Made by a program: the position numbers and the translations under genes
Notes under the pieces: model-generated
What the model saw: only the letters and a program-made list of their open reading frames with translations
Told to the model about the DNA's origin: nothing
The model's database searches: none
Assembly (NCBI GenBank): GCA_003508835.1
Contig: PUFA01000315.1
Span: forward strand, 620,001 to 684,000
Direction of reading: 5' to 3'
DNA from: Eonycteris spelaea
Lineage: Eukaryota; Chordata; Mammalia; Chiroptera; Pteropodidae
DNA: 64,000 nucleotides
In this document: in pieces, positions 22,930 through 35,204 of the stretch
How the letters are laid out: each line of letters opens with the position of its first letter
Numbering within the stretch: the first letter of the stretch is position 1

Positions 22930-23710
22930 TCTTTTTATTTATGCCATTGGATAAAACAATAAATATGTTAGTATAAACAACTTAACAAAGCAGTATTTTA
23001 ATGTCAGTTAGAATATACAAGAAAAAATAATGAATAAAACGTTGTAATATTGAAATTGCATTACAAACATTAAGACAAAGTTATGAATTTTAAAAATAGA
23101 GCTCTGTTCCACTGAAATTGCATAGAAGCAGTTTTATCCTAGTAACAACAATCATCCATGGAACCAGGGTTTTTCCTCTAATCTATTTCCCACAGAGAAA
23201 TGGTGGATTTGAGACATGGGTCAAGGAAGTATAGATGGTGTTGGGACATCTAATTATGCCAGAAATCGAGGAGACTTTGAAGCTTCGTGGAATCACGTCA
23301 AAGAACACAAGAGCTAGCTCAAAGCAGCAACTAGTAACCAAAATCGTGACACAGTATGTGTAGAGAATAATTATTATAACTGTTGAAATTACACTGATTC
23401 TGTGAAAATCGAGTTAAAGAAGAGAAGGAAGGATAAGGAGAGATAAAGAATACCATAGAAATTCATTCGTCACAATTTGAAGCTGTTGTTAAACCAGCTT
23501 TTTACTTAGAAAATGGTAATAAAAATTGAAGATGTAAGCATAATTTTCCTTTGTCGTGGTACATGGATTTCAGGTTTAACCAATGGCCTCACTCTACTTT
23601 AAAAAATGATTATTTCCTAATCTTAGAATCATTGATATAGCCAGGGATTAACAAAGGTGTTAAAAGCATTGGTCGAATTGATGCTGGGGAAACGATATTA
23701 GTATGGTACC
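22930..23710. other. Unrecognised sequence
   Basis: No repeat family recognised. Confidence 0.4.
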
Positions 23711-24095
23711 TGTGGCTGACAGAATAAGATCTCTCTCACTCCCCAACAAGGTTCTGTCATAATCCCTGGAGCCTGTGAATATGATACCTTCCACAGTAAA
23801 AGGGACTTTGAAGATGTGATTAAGGGGATTTATAAAAGGAAAACAGGTGGATCAAAGTGAGAGTAAGAGATTGACAATGGAAGCAATAGCCATTGATGCA
23901 GGTTCATGAAACCAAGGAAGGCAGATTTCAGAAGGTAGAACAGGCAAGGAGTGGATTCTCTCCTAGAGCTTCAGTCCTGTTTGACCCATTTTGGACATTT
24001 AACCCTAGAACTATAAGATAATCTTTTGTGTTGTTTTAAACCACTCAGTTTCCCATAATTCCTTACAGCTGCAATATAAATGAAGAGTATCAAAG
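23711..24095 (+). mobile_element. MLT1-type LTR (ERVL-MaLR), plus strand
   Basis: Starts 'TGTGGCTGACAGAATAAGAT' and continues through 'GAGCCTGTGAATATGATACC', 'AAAAGGGACTTTGAAGATGT', 'GATTAAGGGG', 'GGATTCTCTCCTAGAGCTTC' and 'TTTTGTGTTGTTTTAAACCA', ending near 'GCAATATAAATGAAG'. The order matches MLT1-type solo LTRs. No internal region is attached. Confidence 0.85.
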
Positions 24096-24319
24096 TTACA
24101 CCAAACAGCTTACTTTATGCAGTTAAACAATAGTGGGTTCAAGCTGTCATTACATTGATTCAGTGCTCAGTCTTATCGTGACTTGAAATTGATGAAGTTC
24201 TTAGACTTAATGTCAAGCTAGTTGGAAGTACAAGGGATTGAGAAATAGACTAAACAACACTGAGAAATCTGGAAAGTATAAGACAAATGGTCCAATTACT
24301 CCAAGTGGGAAATGAAGAA

Positions 24320-24650
24320 AGGATAGAGTTGCCATTAACTACATTTGGGAAGCTAAGGAAAGAGTCAATTTGGAAAAGCAGCTTGGGGAGATGTTTTGGA
24401 TGTGTTAAATTTGGGATGCCGATTGGACATCCAAGTAGCTATGTCAGCAATTGGAAATGTGACTGGAATTCAGAGAAGAGGCCTAGGATATAGACATCTA
24501 TCTAGAAGTTGTCAGTGTATACATAAAATTTAAAGCCATGAAAAAGAGATGAGATCAAGAAGAGAGTGGAAATTGATAAGAGAAAATATCTAAGGACAGT
24601 TACTGTGACATTAATCTTGAAATAGGAATGAAACAGAAAAGAGACTGAGA
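24320..24650 (+). repeat. Ancient interspersed repeat, class not determined
   Basis: 'GATTGGACATCCAAGTAGCT', 'ATGTCAGCAATTGGAAATGT' and 'TTTAAAGCCATGAAAAAGAG' make a phrase I recognise as repeated in mammalian genomes, but I cannot name the family. The frame at 24287-24493 inside it has no domain. Confidence 0.4.
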
Positions 24651-24759
24651 ATTTGCTTGTAATGTAGGAGGTCGTTTAGGAGATCATGATGTTCAGAAAA
24701 CCAAATGTAATAAGTGTTGACCAGAAAAAGAATGATTAATGGTGTCAAATTCTTATCAA

Positions 24760-25470
24760 AATGGTGTATGGTACATCTACTTTTGCAATATGCTTTTTAT
24801 TCATCTTTGTGAGACTCATCCAGGATGATATATTAACTTTAGTTCACATTTAGTTCATAAAATCTATCATGTGAGTATCCCTCAACTTCTTCAATTGTTT
24901 CCGTCGGTGACTATTTACTATTAAAAAAACATTCCCTGTGACTATTATTGTAATATTTATTATTTTGTTCATGTGTGAAAATTTTTTGGAGAGTATACCT
25001 AGGAATGAAATTGTGGTTTTATAGGTTATAAATATTTTAACTTGACTATATATTGTGCCAAATGCCTTTCAAAGTGGTAATATAAAATCACAAGCAGTAT
25101 ATGAAGGTTTAATCCTTCATTGAATATTAACAGACTTTAAAAACTTTGCCAAATTAATAGGTATAATGGAATCTCACATTTTTTTTAATTTGAATTTTAT
25201 TTATTGCTAGGGAGATTGAATATTCTTTTCATATTTGGGTTCTCTCTATGTTATGCTCTAACTATTAATAAATTTTGCTCATATTTTTATTGGTTGATTG
25301 TCTCTTGAAATTTGATATGTCAGAGGTATTTATGTACTTCAGATATTAATCCCTGGTTAATGCATTGCAAATATCTCTTCCTTAGAGTCTAGATCATGAC
25401 TCTTCATTTTCACTTTTTGTAGGGTCATATTATGAATAGAAATTTTAAGTTTTTGTGTAGTTGAGATAGT
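24760..25470 (-). mobile_element. L1M LINE fragment, minus strand
   Basis: The plus strand shows the complement of the L1 ORF2 end: 'GTGAGACTCATCCAGGATGA', 'GAGTATACCTAGGAATGAAA', 'AAATGCCTTTCAAAGTGGTA', 'ATTGCAAATATCTCTTCC' and 'GAAATTTTAAGTTTTTGTG' in order. Strongly diverged, with small internal gaps. Confidence 0.8.
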
Positions 25471-25477
25471 CAACATT

Positions 25478-25622
25478 CTCTATGTCTCAGTTTGTGCATT
25501 TATAAAATATAACTAATAGTGTCTACCTTCCATTGTTGGGATGTTTCATTAAAATATTGCATGCAGAGCACTTAGCACATAATTGCTAAATGTTTAGCTC
25601 ATGATATGAACTTGATAACTAT
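25478..25622 (+). repeat. MIR SINE
   Basis: 'TCTATGTCTCAGTTTGTGCA', 'TTTATAAAATATAACTAATA' and 'GCAGAGCACTTAGCACATAA' match the MIR core and 3' half in order. Confidence 0.75.
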
Positions 25623-26764
25623 TTGCTTTTATTAATGTATCCTTCATTATGCAAAGAGATTTTGGGTGAAAGAAAAATAATTTTTGTCTAAGACAGGAGA
25701 ATTAAATGACTGTACTGATTTACAATTCTAAGTCTGCCATATATCAATCTCCAGATATCTATAAGGCAATTTCTGGGCTCTTTATTCTGCCCCAATACCA
25801 TCCTGGTTTAATGAATAATATAACAAAATGAGAAACTTTTGACATTTAGTAGTGGAAATCTTCTCACTTTGATCAGTCCCCAACTGCCAAATTGTCTCAG
25901 TGATTTTTACTTTTTCTTTTCAACATAAATTTTAAAATAAAAATGTTCACTTTTATGGTCAGAGAACAACAACCTTGGAATGAAATGGTTTATGTGCCAA
26001 AGATGGAAACTCATTCAGTTTGATATGCAAATAAATCAGTACTTACTACTGTAATTTTGGGTATGGATTCCACAGAAATAATGAATATTAACACAGTGAG
26101 TTTGGAGGAAATACTTTTAAACTTCTCTGAAATGATTTTAGGTTGCATTTTGCAATATTGCTTTTTTTCTTGTTAGTAGTCTAGCTATAAACAGATGAAC
26201 ATTGAAAGATCAAGGAACATAGTAGTCACACTATTCGAAAGTTCTTGTAAGTTTAATATATGACTATTATGTTAGGCAAGTGGCTTACAAATGCAGGCCT
26301 AATTCCAAAATTGCTAAACTATTAAAATTGTCTTAAAATATTATTTTAATGCAGCATAATTAATTTAATGTGTAAACAATACATCTTGTTTGACCCTAAG
26401 TTTAAGAACACAAAATGAAATCTCAATATTGAATTTTGATAACTCCTTCAGATTTTGAGGAAATTATAATTCATTCCTTCATGCACGTCATTTAGAGGGT
26501 TAGAACATCACAAAGAACTTAAAAATACAATTAACATGAAAGATTACACCCTGTCAACTAAGATTGATCATTTTTACTTAATTTGTTTTTGTGACACTTT
26601 ATGAGGACTATTAAATACATTAAAAAACTTTCAAAAATTTCCAACCATATTTTTGAAGACAAGCTGATCTTTAAATGGAAACTGACACAGTTTCTTATTT
26701 TGCTTTTATATTTCCATATTAATTTTTTAAATGTAAATTCATCATTAGTCCTCATTTTTATCAA
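25623..26764. other. AT-rich sequence, nothing recognised
   Basis: No repeat family recognised. The overlapping opposite-strand frames at 26558-26906 are a consequence of low GC content. Confidence 0.4.
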
Positions 26765-26767
26765 CTT

Positions 26768-26960
26768 GATTAAAGTATTATTGCATACAATAATCCACAC
26801 ACATTTAAAGTATATAATTCAGTGTGTTTTGACACATGTAAATACCTATGTCACCACCACCACAACCAAGATACTGTACATTGTCATTACCCTTAAAAGA
26901 TTTTGAGCCCTTTTCCAATCCAGTTCTTTCTTCATTCCTGTTCCCCAGCAGCCATTAACT
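26768..26960 (-). mobile_element. L1M 3' end fragment, minus strand
   Basis: 'CACATTTAAAGTATATAATT', 'CAGTGTGTTTTGACACATGT', 'CACCACAACCAAGATACTG' and 'CCAGCAGCCATTAAC' match the complement of the L1M 3' UTR. Confidence 0.75.
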
Positions 26961-26989
26961 TGGGATGGGCACCAGCATAATTGAGAAGC

Positions 26990-29500
26990 TCAAGGGTGGC
27001 TATTCTCTCTTGGCCAGGGCTGATATTAGGAAATGCTGTCATAGAACTGGGCTCCCTGATGACAGAAAGGATGATAGCATCCCAAATAATAGAGGTATGA
27101 TGGCAGCACTTAACTATCTAAAGCATGATAGGGGCAATTATTGTAATAATTAGCAAAATCTAAATAGTAGGTGTCCCTAAGGGACAGAAGTGTAGCCTAT
27201 GAGGTAAAATCTATTGCAGTAGAGATGGTCAAGTAGAAGTGTCCAAAATGCTTACTCAGCCAAGATAGTAAATAGAAAAAAAAAAAATCTCATCCTAGAG
27301 GTGGGGAATTGGGTGGGGGATGGTAGAGATCAGTGCCACCACCTTAAAAAATTGAAAGAATGCGTGGATAATAGTCTACACCATATCCTGAGTGCACCAA
27401 TATTATCCCTGAAAAAAAAAAAAAAAAGGATCCTGGAAATGGCAGTGGATCCTCAAAAACTCAATGAAGTGGTAGCTCCAGTGGCAGCTTTTGTGCCAGA
27501 TGTGATAGTATGTTTGCTGCAGGCGTATAGCACATAGTCTATCTAGTGAATACATTCTCTCCCATGCTTCTCAAGGAAAAGGACCAGAAGCAGTTTGTAT
27601 TCATGGGGGTGGACAAGAATATGTGTTTATAGTTTTGCCTTGAGCCATATTAACTCTACTGACCTCTATTATATTGTCTGAAGAGATTTGGATTGTCTGA
27701 CATTCTGTAGAACACTACTTTGGTCTGTTATATCAGTGACATTGGGTTAATTGAACCGAATAAATAAGAAATGACTAAGAAGATGAACTCTGTATAGTCA
27801 CATGCCTGCCACGTCAGTGATGTTGTTAGGAATACAGAAGTCTGGATCATTCTGGGATTTTTCTTTAAAAGGAAAGAACAGACTGTTTCACCTTTCACCT
27901 CTCATTTGTAAAAACTAAGCACAAAGCCTGGTGGGCATTCTAAATACAAACTATTCTATGCTTGGAAATACTTCACTGGCTCATTTATCAAGTGACATTG
28001 AGGTCTGTCTTTTTTGATTTGGGCCTTGAGCAGAAAAAGGCTCTTATCAGACTAGATCTGTTATAAAAAGAGCCCTGCCACTTGGGCTGTACAAACCAGC
28101 AGACATTATTACAGTTTTTTATGGTAGGAAATGCCACCATGTGAACTTTGTCAAGCTTTAATAGGAGAATCAAAATGTATACACTTAATGTTTTGAAGAA
28201 GGCCATATCATCTACAGCACAAAATTATACAGCTGGGCATAAGGACTCTCTTCTAACCCATGTGAATATAGATGTGGGATGAGTGAGAGGTGCTGATGTG
28301 AACCAAATATGCGTATCTTTTCTCACTCTGTTCAGTGAAGTCACATTGATAGCTTGACATCAGCCCTGATGGGAATATTTACACAAGAGAACATGAAAAT
28401 GCTATAAAGCAGGGCCTTCTTTTGTCTGGAGAGCCAATTTTTAAACATTTAATAACACACCACTGGACATGGGGGTCTCAGTTACCTATGTTTAAATGTT
28501 TCTTTTGTCCATTGCCTATGCTGTTTTCTGTGTACCACTTCCATTTTATGATGATCAAACCAGTGTCATGGTACGCAGCTCTGGCTGCATTGTCCTTTGT
28601 GTTTTGTGATCAAGCACTCAGTCTCTACCAGGCCCCATTAGCTTGTGGTTGTGGTAGATAGAGGATTGGTGATAGAGACTAGAGGATCTTTATAGAAGAA
28701 GAGAAACAGCAATGAGAATGCGATTATGGCTCCACTGGTTCTATCACGTATTCTATCACCCAGGGGCTGCATATCCTGATACAGTGATGAAGATGAAGCT
28801 GAGATACCAACTTGAGATGAAACCTTACAAAGATGAGTACCATCTAGGATGCAACTTCAGGATACAATATATTCCCTTTTAATGACCATTTTTAGGGCTG
28901 TGTCCAATAGTTATGATACATGATTTCTGAAGGGGTGGAAGCAGAAGTGGTTCTGCATTCCATCATTACCTGTGATGAACTAGAGGATTTGTGGCTCTAG
29001 CCCCTGTGGGCATAGAGGTCTTACATCTTAGGGGTGGGGATGCTTCTACTGGAGGACACACAGTACAAATCTGTCAACCTTTATGCTATAACTGTTCTAT
29101 AGGAAATTTGGGCCCCTTGGACTAAGAGGATGAGAACAAGGAAAATATTTACTATCTTGGTAAGAGTAATGGATCCTAATTAACAGGAGGCGATAGGACT
29201 GCTGTTAAACAGTGGGGGCAGGTTAGCGTATGTGAGAAAAATGTGATTTCCTAGGGTATCTCCTAGGGTATATTTTTAGGCTCAGTGTTGGTGATAAATC
29301 ACCAAATATAGCATCCATGGTCTGAGAAGGGATAATGACCCAGGGACTCATACTCTTTAGGGTTGAAAGTCTAGGTCACCTTACTAGATATGCCTCTTAG
29401 ACCAGTGGAGATCTGGCTGAGAATAAGGGAAATCTAGGAAGTAAAATAGGGAGAGAAAAGTAATATTTAGAGACCTGAGACCAACTGCAGTAGCAGGGGC
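26990..29500 (+). pseudogene. ERVL-like endogenous retrovirus pol remnant
   Basis: Plus-strand retroviral pol, heavily decayed. A frame at about 27436-27525 reads 'AVDPQKLNEVVAPVAAFVPD', equivalent to the N-terminal palm of reverse transcriptase. In another frame 27729-27740 codes Y-I-S-D at the place of the catalytic Y-x-D-D motif, so the first catalytic Asp of the pair is lost. RT connection-like sequence ('ALPLGLYKPAD' near 28071-28105) follows. Further down 28960-29360 loosely resembles the integrase-to-dUTPase end of ERVL elements; that part is inference. Many stops and frameshifts separate these pieces, so no protein can be made. Flanking LTRs were not identified. Confidence 0.65.
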
Positions 29501-30068
29501 TGCATAGTTTAACCCTCTTATATTAATCAGAAATAAGAAGGATCAACCAGAACACAGGAGGAGCTGTTTCCAGTTGGGATGCAGTTATTACACAAAATGT
29601 TTCTGAGTGCTATGAGAGTTAATTGTAGTGAATACTATGGTATGCTTCTGAGATCCTTCTTCAAGAATGAGACATTTTTCTAACTTATTTCCAATGTCTC
29701 ATAGCTAAGACCCTCAGCAGTAATTGCACTTGGCCTAAGAGAGCTACCTCACTTACGATTATGCTCCATCCATGGAGACAGCTAACATACATTAACAGTA
29801 ATGGGTTCAAGGTCCAGCCTTCTTGACTCAATTTTGAAAAACTGAAGGCACAATAGGGTGAGCTGAGGTCTTTGTTGCAATTGAATTGCAGTCAATTTCT
29901 GCCTCAGTCCATTTGTTTCCCTCATTTCATTAGCTGTAATGTTTCTTAGAACATTAGTGTCCTAGAAAATTAGATTACATATTAATATTGAATGCAAGAC
30001 TTTTTATCAGGTGACAGTAGAGTAGAATGATTATTTTGTGACCTTGCATGAGTTATATTAACATTTTT
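29501..30068. other. Unrecognised sequence, may include ERV 3' remainder
   Basis: No repeat family recognised. It follows the ERVL-like pol and could hold a diverged LTR. Confidence 0.35.
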
Positions 30069-30069
30069 T

Positions 30070-30480
30070 AAAACCAGGTTTACTGAGGTATAAATTATGT
30101 AATGTAAAGTGGAATTGATGAGTTTTAATACACCCCCACACCCATGTAAGTACAGCCCAGTTGAGACTGAAGAACACTCCTGTGCTCAGAAAGGATTGCC
30201 TCATGTCCTAAACGTAACCAACTGTTCTTCCAACCTTGAACACAGTTAGTTTTGACTATTGTTTGGCTAATTTTTTTTTCTGTTTAATTTATGTTGTTGA
30301 ATATAGCAATAGTTCATTCTTTATGTGTGGTATGCCATTGTACAAATATTCTGAAATTTATCCATCCATTCTATTATTGATGAACATGTAGATTGTTTCT
30401 AAATTTTGGCTATTAAGAATAAAGGTGCTATGAACATTCTTGAACATGTATTTAGGAACATGTAAGTACTTACTTCTGTT
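30070..30480 (-). mobile_element. L1M LINE 3' region, minus strand
   Basis: 'AACCAGGTTTACTGAGGTAT', 'GTGGAATTGATGAGTTTTAA', 'CCATTCTATTATTGATGAAC' and 'GGTGCTATGAACATTC' match the complement of an L1M 3' end and ORF2 C-terminus. Confidence 0.8.
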
Positions 30481-30964
30481 GGGTGCTCCAGAGTGCAAAT
30501 GCTATTTAGCTTTAGTAGATACTGGCATATCATTTTTGAAATAATTTACATCTCCACAATAATGTCTAAGAATTTCTCTTACTCTCCTTCGGTTACCACA
30601 CTTGGTATCATCAATCTTTATATTAGTACCACACCTCTAACAATGCAAGGACTTTATAACAGTTTAAATCCATTCCCCTTGCCTTGAGATTTTCCTAATA
30701 TTTTTCATATAGCTAACTGATACCTATGTTATAAACTCCAAGAGGCATTATTATTTTTGTTTTTAAACAGTAAATATTCATATTTTACTCACATAACTAT
30801 ACTTTGCAGTGTACTACATATTTTTCAGCAGTTGCATACTTCTACCTATGATCATTTACCTTTATTCTGAGGAACTTTTTTAGTATTTATTGCAGAACAT
30901 GTCTGCTGGTGATAAATTCTGACATTGTTTCTTTAAAATGACCCATATTTTACCTTCATTTTAG
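30481..30964. other. L1-derived or unrecognised AT-rich sequence
   Basis: The first 150 bases may continue the L1 but are too diverged to follow. The rest is not recognised. Confidence 0.35.
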
Positions 30965-31280
30965 AAATATTTTTTTATGGATAGTATTTTGAGATATAAT
31001 TCACATATTATAAAACTTACTCTTTTAAAGTGTACAATTGAGTGGGTTTTAGTATATTCACAAGATTGTGCAGCAATCATCATTATCTGATTCCAGAGCA
31101 TTTTCTTCACCCTGAGGGAACTCCGTATCCATTCCTCTGCTCATCCTCTGATGACCACTAATCTGCTTTCGTCTCTTACATTTGCATATTTTGGAAATTT
31201 CATGTAAATCAAATCATATTATGTGTAGCCTTTGTGTCTGACTTCTTCACTTAGCATAATGTTTCATAGTAAAGTCTCTA
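30965..31280 (-). mobile_element. L1M LINE 3' region, minus strand
   Basis: 'TTTTAAAGTGTACAATTGAG', 'TGATGACCACTAATCTGCTT' and 'CTTCACTTAGCATAATGTTT' match the complement of an L1M 3' region. It is followed by an unrelated segment before L1 sequence resumes at 31691. Confidence 0.85.
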
Positions 31281-31282
31281 CT

Positions 31283-31690
31283 TGATTAGTGTGGTGGACA
31301 GATAATGATCAGACAGATTTATTTAAATACATCATCAGCCCAGCAAGTCTTCAAGTCTTTGCTGAGGGGCTCTGTGTGTGTGTTGGACACACTTTGATAC
31401 TCAGCAACTCTGCCTTAACCTTCGCTTGGTGCTTCCAGATTCCCCTCTGTCCCTGTTAGCCATAGCTGAGAGCCTAGAGCCTTCTCATATCTTTACTCAG
31501 CATCCACACAACCCTATGCGTGGCCTTCTAGACTTCCAGGAATTTCTCAGAGCTTTATAAAGCTCTATAGGCACATTCCATTCCTCAGCTTTTCCTTTTA
31601 AGCTTTTTGATTAGCCTATAATTTGCCTTGACTGTTACCTACCACCTCAGGAAACCACCAGACAGGTCAAATAGTAACAATGGGATTTTA
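31283..31690. other. Unidentified segment between two L1 parts
   Basis: About 400 bp with higher GC than its neighbours lying between L1 blocks. It contains a perfect 18-bp palindrome with a TATAAA core at 31549-31566. It may be an LTR, since MaLR/ERVL LTRs often sit alone, but no family is recognised. The 60-codon open frame inside has no motif. Confidence 0.4.
31549..31566. repeat. Perfect 18-bp palindrome
   Basis: 'AGAGCTTTATAAAGCTCT' equals its own reverse complement and centres on TTTATAAA. Confidence 0.95.
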
Positions 31691-32748
31691 AAAGCATAGA
31701 TGTTTTTGATTTTGATGAAGTACTATTTATTACTTGTTTCTTTTATGATTCCAAGAAATCTTTGAGTATTTCAAATTATGAAGATATTCTGCTGTTTTTT
31801 TTTTTTTCTATATGATTAACAGTTATAGCTTTGGTATTTATTTCTTTGATCCATTTTGAATTATCTTTGTGTGGAAGAAAGTAGTGGTTGATTCATTTTC
31901 TTTTTATATTTGATTATCCAGTTATTTTAGAATGATCTGTTTATAACACTATTTGTTCTCCCATTGAAATGCATTGGTACCTTTGTCAAATACCTAACCA
32001 TTTATGTGGGAGTCTATTTCTGAAGTTCTCTTCTATTGATCTATAATCTATCTTTATGCCAATACCACACTTTATTAATTATAATAGATTTAGAGAAAAT
32101 CTTGGAATCAGGATGTGTGAGTGCTCCAGTTTTGTTCATTTTAAGGAATAATTTGGCTATTTTAGATCTCTTAACACCAATTTACTATTTTCTTGCATTT
32201 TCATTTAAATGCTGATATCAGTTTACCACTTTCATTCAAAAATGTCTATGGGAATGTTGATTGAGATGGTACTGAATCTTTAAATCATTTGAGCAGAATT
32301 TTTCTTGTAACAATATTCAGTATTCCTATCCATGAATATGAGCTATCTCTCCATTTTTTTCAGGTCTTTAATTTTTCTCAGCAATGTTTTATAGTTTTCA
32401 ATATTGAACTCTAGTACTTTTAAATTATTTAATACTATTTTTCTTGTTACTCAAAAGTTAAAATTTTAATGTCTAGTTTGTACTATTGACATATAGAGTT
32501 ACAGTAGATTTAAAATATTGACTTCGTATCTTAGGTAGTAAATTCATTTATTCTAGCATTGTTATTTTTTCTGATATTCTTTATAATTTTCTAGTCATAT
32601 CTCTAAGAACAATTGTATTTTTCTTTATTTTTCTTGCCTTATTGAACTAGCAACAGATTTGAATATTAATATTGAATAAAAGAGATGAGAGCCATTTTAA
32701 AGTTAGGGGAATGATCTTGCGTTGTCTCAATTTTAAAGCAAAAGTATT
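31691..32748 (-). mobile_element. L1M LINE ORF2 region, minus strand
   Basis: The plus strand shows the complement of ORF2: 'ATGTTTTTGATTTTGATGAA', 'CACTATTTGTTCTCCCATTG', 'ATGCCAATACCACACTTTAT', 'TTTTTCTCAGCAATGTTTTA' and, near 32650, 'ATTGAATAAAAGAGATGAGA'. It reaches upstream of the RT domain and is strongly diverged, with no useful open frame. Confidence 0.85.
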
Positions 32749-32750
32749 CA

Positions 32751-32945
32751 GATTTAGAAAAGATACATATCTTTATGTATACCTTTTATAACCTTATTCA
32801 ATAAAACACATATGTGCATATACATGTATATATGTATACATTTTGAAGATTTAGAAAAGAGACATATACTCTTTATATAATACTTTTTCTACCTTATTTA
32901 ATAAAACTCATATATGCATACATATACATATATATCCATATATCC
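32751..32945 (+). repeat. 97-bp tandem duplication
   Basis: Two diverged copies (32751-32847 and 32848-about 32945), each starting 'GATTTAGAAAAGA' and running through 'CTTATT(C/T)AATAAAAC' into an alternating TATA/CATA tail. It lies at the end of the L1 block. Confidence 0.8.
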
Positions 32946-33644
32946 ACATATACACACATATAATAGTAAACTCCTTTATATTGAAGTATTGAAAGCTTTG
33001 TAGGACACAGCAAACATATAATTCTTAGAAACTTTAAAATGTTTTTTTCTTGATTTTAAAAGTAATTCATACCTATAAGAATTTCATATGATACAGAAAT
33101 GAAGTAAAAAGTGAAAGTTGCACATAATTTGGGTCCACTTAATTATGAAGTGATTGTGTGAGTATATGCTGAACACAGTGCAATGATTTTTTCATTTTGA
33201 GAGTGTTGTTTAGACCTAGCTTAACAATGGTTGCACCAAAATAGCCATGTTAATATAACTGCATTAGAATGTCCTTTTTGTCTTTATGAGGTACTCCTCT
33301 CTTGTTGATTCATAATACTTTTTTTTTCATAATACATTTTAACACGTGAAGGGTTCTGAAAAATTCTGTAACAGAGAAATCTGCTTTTGTTAAACTCAGC
33401 ACTTTCCCAAATTATTTGCTGTCCAAAGATTTTTTTCACCTAATACCTGTTATATTATTTGTAATTACTAATCTATGAAACTGTCTTTATTAAATACCAA
33501 TTTTTATTTTGACTTTCCTATGTATCATGTCAACATTATTATTAAATTGAATACTTTAATTTGAGATTTACTGTCTAGGAGAGTCAGCAAGTAAAATGAA
33601 TTGCAAGCAGAATGGCTTATGCTTTATTTACAGTTCATTCCTAC
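32946..33644. other. AT-rich sequence, nothing recognised
   Basis: No repeat family recognised. Confidence 0.4.
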
Positions 33645-34137
33645 ATTAGTTTGCTATGGCTGCTGTAACAACGTCCTATTAACTGAATGGCTTAAACCAC
33701 AGAAATTTATTGTTTCATAGTTTCAGAGGCTAGAAATCAAGATCCAGGTGTCAGAAGGATTGATTTCTTCTGAGGGCTGTGAGGGAGAATCTGTTCCACG
33801 CCTCTCCTAGTTCCTGGTGGTTTGCTGGGAAGCTCTGGCATTCCTTGGCTTCCAGAAGAATCACCGCGATCTCTGCCTTCATCCTTACATGACATTCTTC
33901 TCTCTCTCTCTGTGTGTGTGTGTGTGTGTGTGGTGTGTGTGTGTGTGTGTGTGGTGTATTGAAATTTTCCTTTTCAATAAAGGTACCAATCAAACTGGAT
34001 TAGGACCCACTTTAATGACCTCATCTGAACTGATTACATCTGCAATAGCACTATTTCCAAATAAATCACGTTCTGAGATACTGGAGGTAGAGAAGTTAGT
34101 ACATGAATTTTTGTGAGATACAATTTAATACATCACA
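33645..34137 (-). mobile_element. MLT1-type LTR (ERVL-MaLR), minus strand
   Basis: Complement of an MLT1-type LTR. The plus strand starts 'TAGTTTGCTATGGCTGCTGT' and continues with 'GCTTAAACCACAGAAATTTA', 'GATTGATTTCTTCTGAGGGC', 'AACTGGATTAGGACCCACTT' and 'TAATGACCTCATCTGAACTG', ending 'CAATTTAATACATCACA'. Near full length; a CT/GT microsatellite has expanded inside it. No internal region is attached, so it is probably a solo LTR. Confidence 0.9.
33898..33954 (+). repeat. (CT)n(GT)n microsatellite
   Basis: CT units to 33910, then about 22 bases of GT, one extra G and another about 22 bases of GT. Inside the MLT1 LTR. Confidence 0.97.
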
Positions 34138-35204
34138 GTAGTTTTTCTGGTAGAAGAAATGTCCATGACATAAATTCCTTTAAATAAGTCTTCTGCATGT
34201 AGGCTTACATTTAGGAAAATGGGAAATAGAAAGTAAAAGGTATGATGCTTGGGTACTGTTGAAGGTTATTCTGCTTACTTCAGGATGGAAGGGATGCTGC
34301 ACACTGGGAATAAGATCACTGAGAAAATTATTAAAAATGATTGTGAGAAAGTATATTTTCCTGGAAAGAAATTAACACATATTGCAAACTTTAGACAATT
34401 ACCTGATCCTCTAACTGTACTCTGATATGGTATATTATTGGCTATCTCTGTGTTTTAAAATACAACTCCTTAAATTTTATTCAAAGCCAGTAGCCATTCT
34501 ACCTATATATTATTTAACTGTAGTATTTTAGAATTTTTTTCAGTCTGGAATAACCTCGAAGAGCATATGGAGAGTGTCTGTTTAGTAATGTAGAACACCT
34601 GGCACAAATGTATGTAGAATGCAGCTGTAATAAATATGGTATGCAGTGCATCTAAGTAAAACCTTTGATACCTGATAAACAGGAAGCATCTGTTAGCTTA
34701 TGAAAGTAACTCACAATTAGGCAACCCATACGGTAAGAATCCCTATGGCAAAAAGACTAGAATTATTTACCGAGCACTTGAGAACGTGACTCTCATTCAG
34801 TTAATTTCCCTAAATTCCTGGCATGGAGAACTGTGAATGGTGAGTGTTCAATACATGTTTATGAAATATTTTGATTGAACAAAATGAGTGAATTATGATG
34901 TTAGATAAATATGATGCTCATTTCTAGCCATATTTATTATCAATTCTGTGTATATACAGAGTTTAGGCTTAGGTATCAAATAATTCTGTGATCATACCTG
35001 CTTCTGACCCTTAATAGCTATAGTATTTGTATTTAAAATATTTTGAGTCTATGTTGTCTGTTGAAAGAGAATAGCTATACCTACTTCAGAAAGTGAGTGA
35101 AAAATAAAACCGATGCTGCTTTAATATTGGCCATTATTGTTATATTTCACCTCGATGAAAACAACTGCTTTATAATTGATCTACTTAAATTAATCATGCC
35201 CCTT
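34138..35204. other. Unrecognised sequence
   Basis: No clear repeat. A stretch near 34815-34890 ('CTGGCATGGAGAACTG', 'GTTCAATACATGTTTATGAA') may be a decayed L2/MIR end. Confidence 0.4.

Noticed and set aside
26558..26906. Two opposing 80-101-codon frames
   Set aside because: Lys/Ile/Leu-rich products of AT-rich DNA; they overlap in antisense and no domain is seen.
31369..31560. 60-codon frame in the unidentified insert as an exon
   Set aside because: No splice sites of good quality around it and no domain; the segment looks like an LTR or other repeat.
33751..34116. Open frames over the CT/GT repeat
   Set aside because: They are translations of a microsatellite within an LTR.
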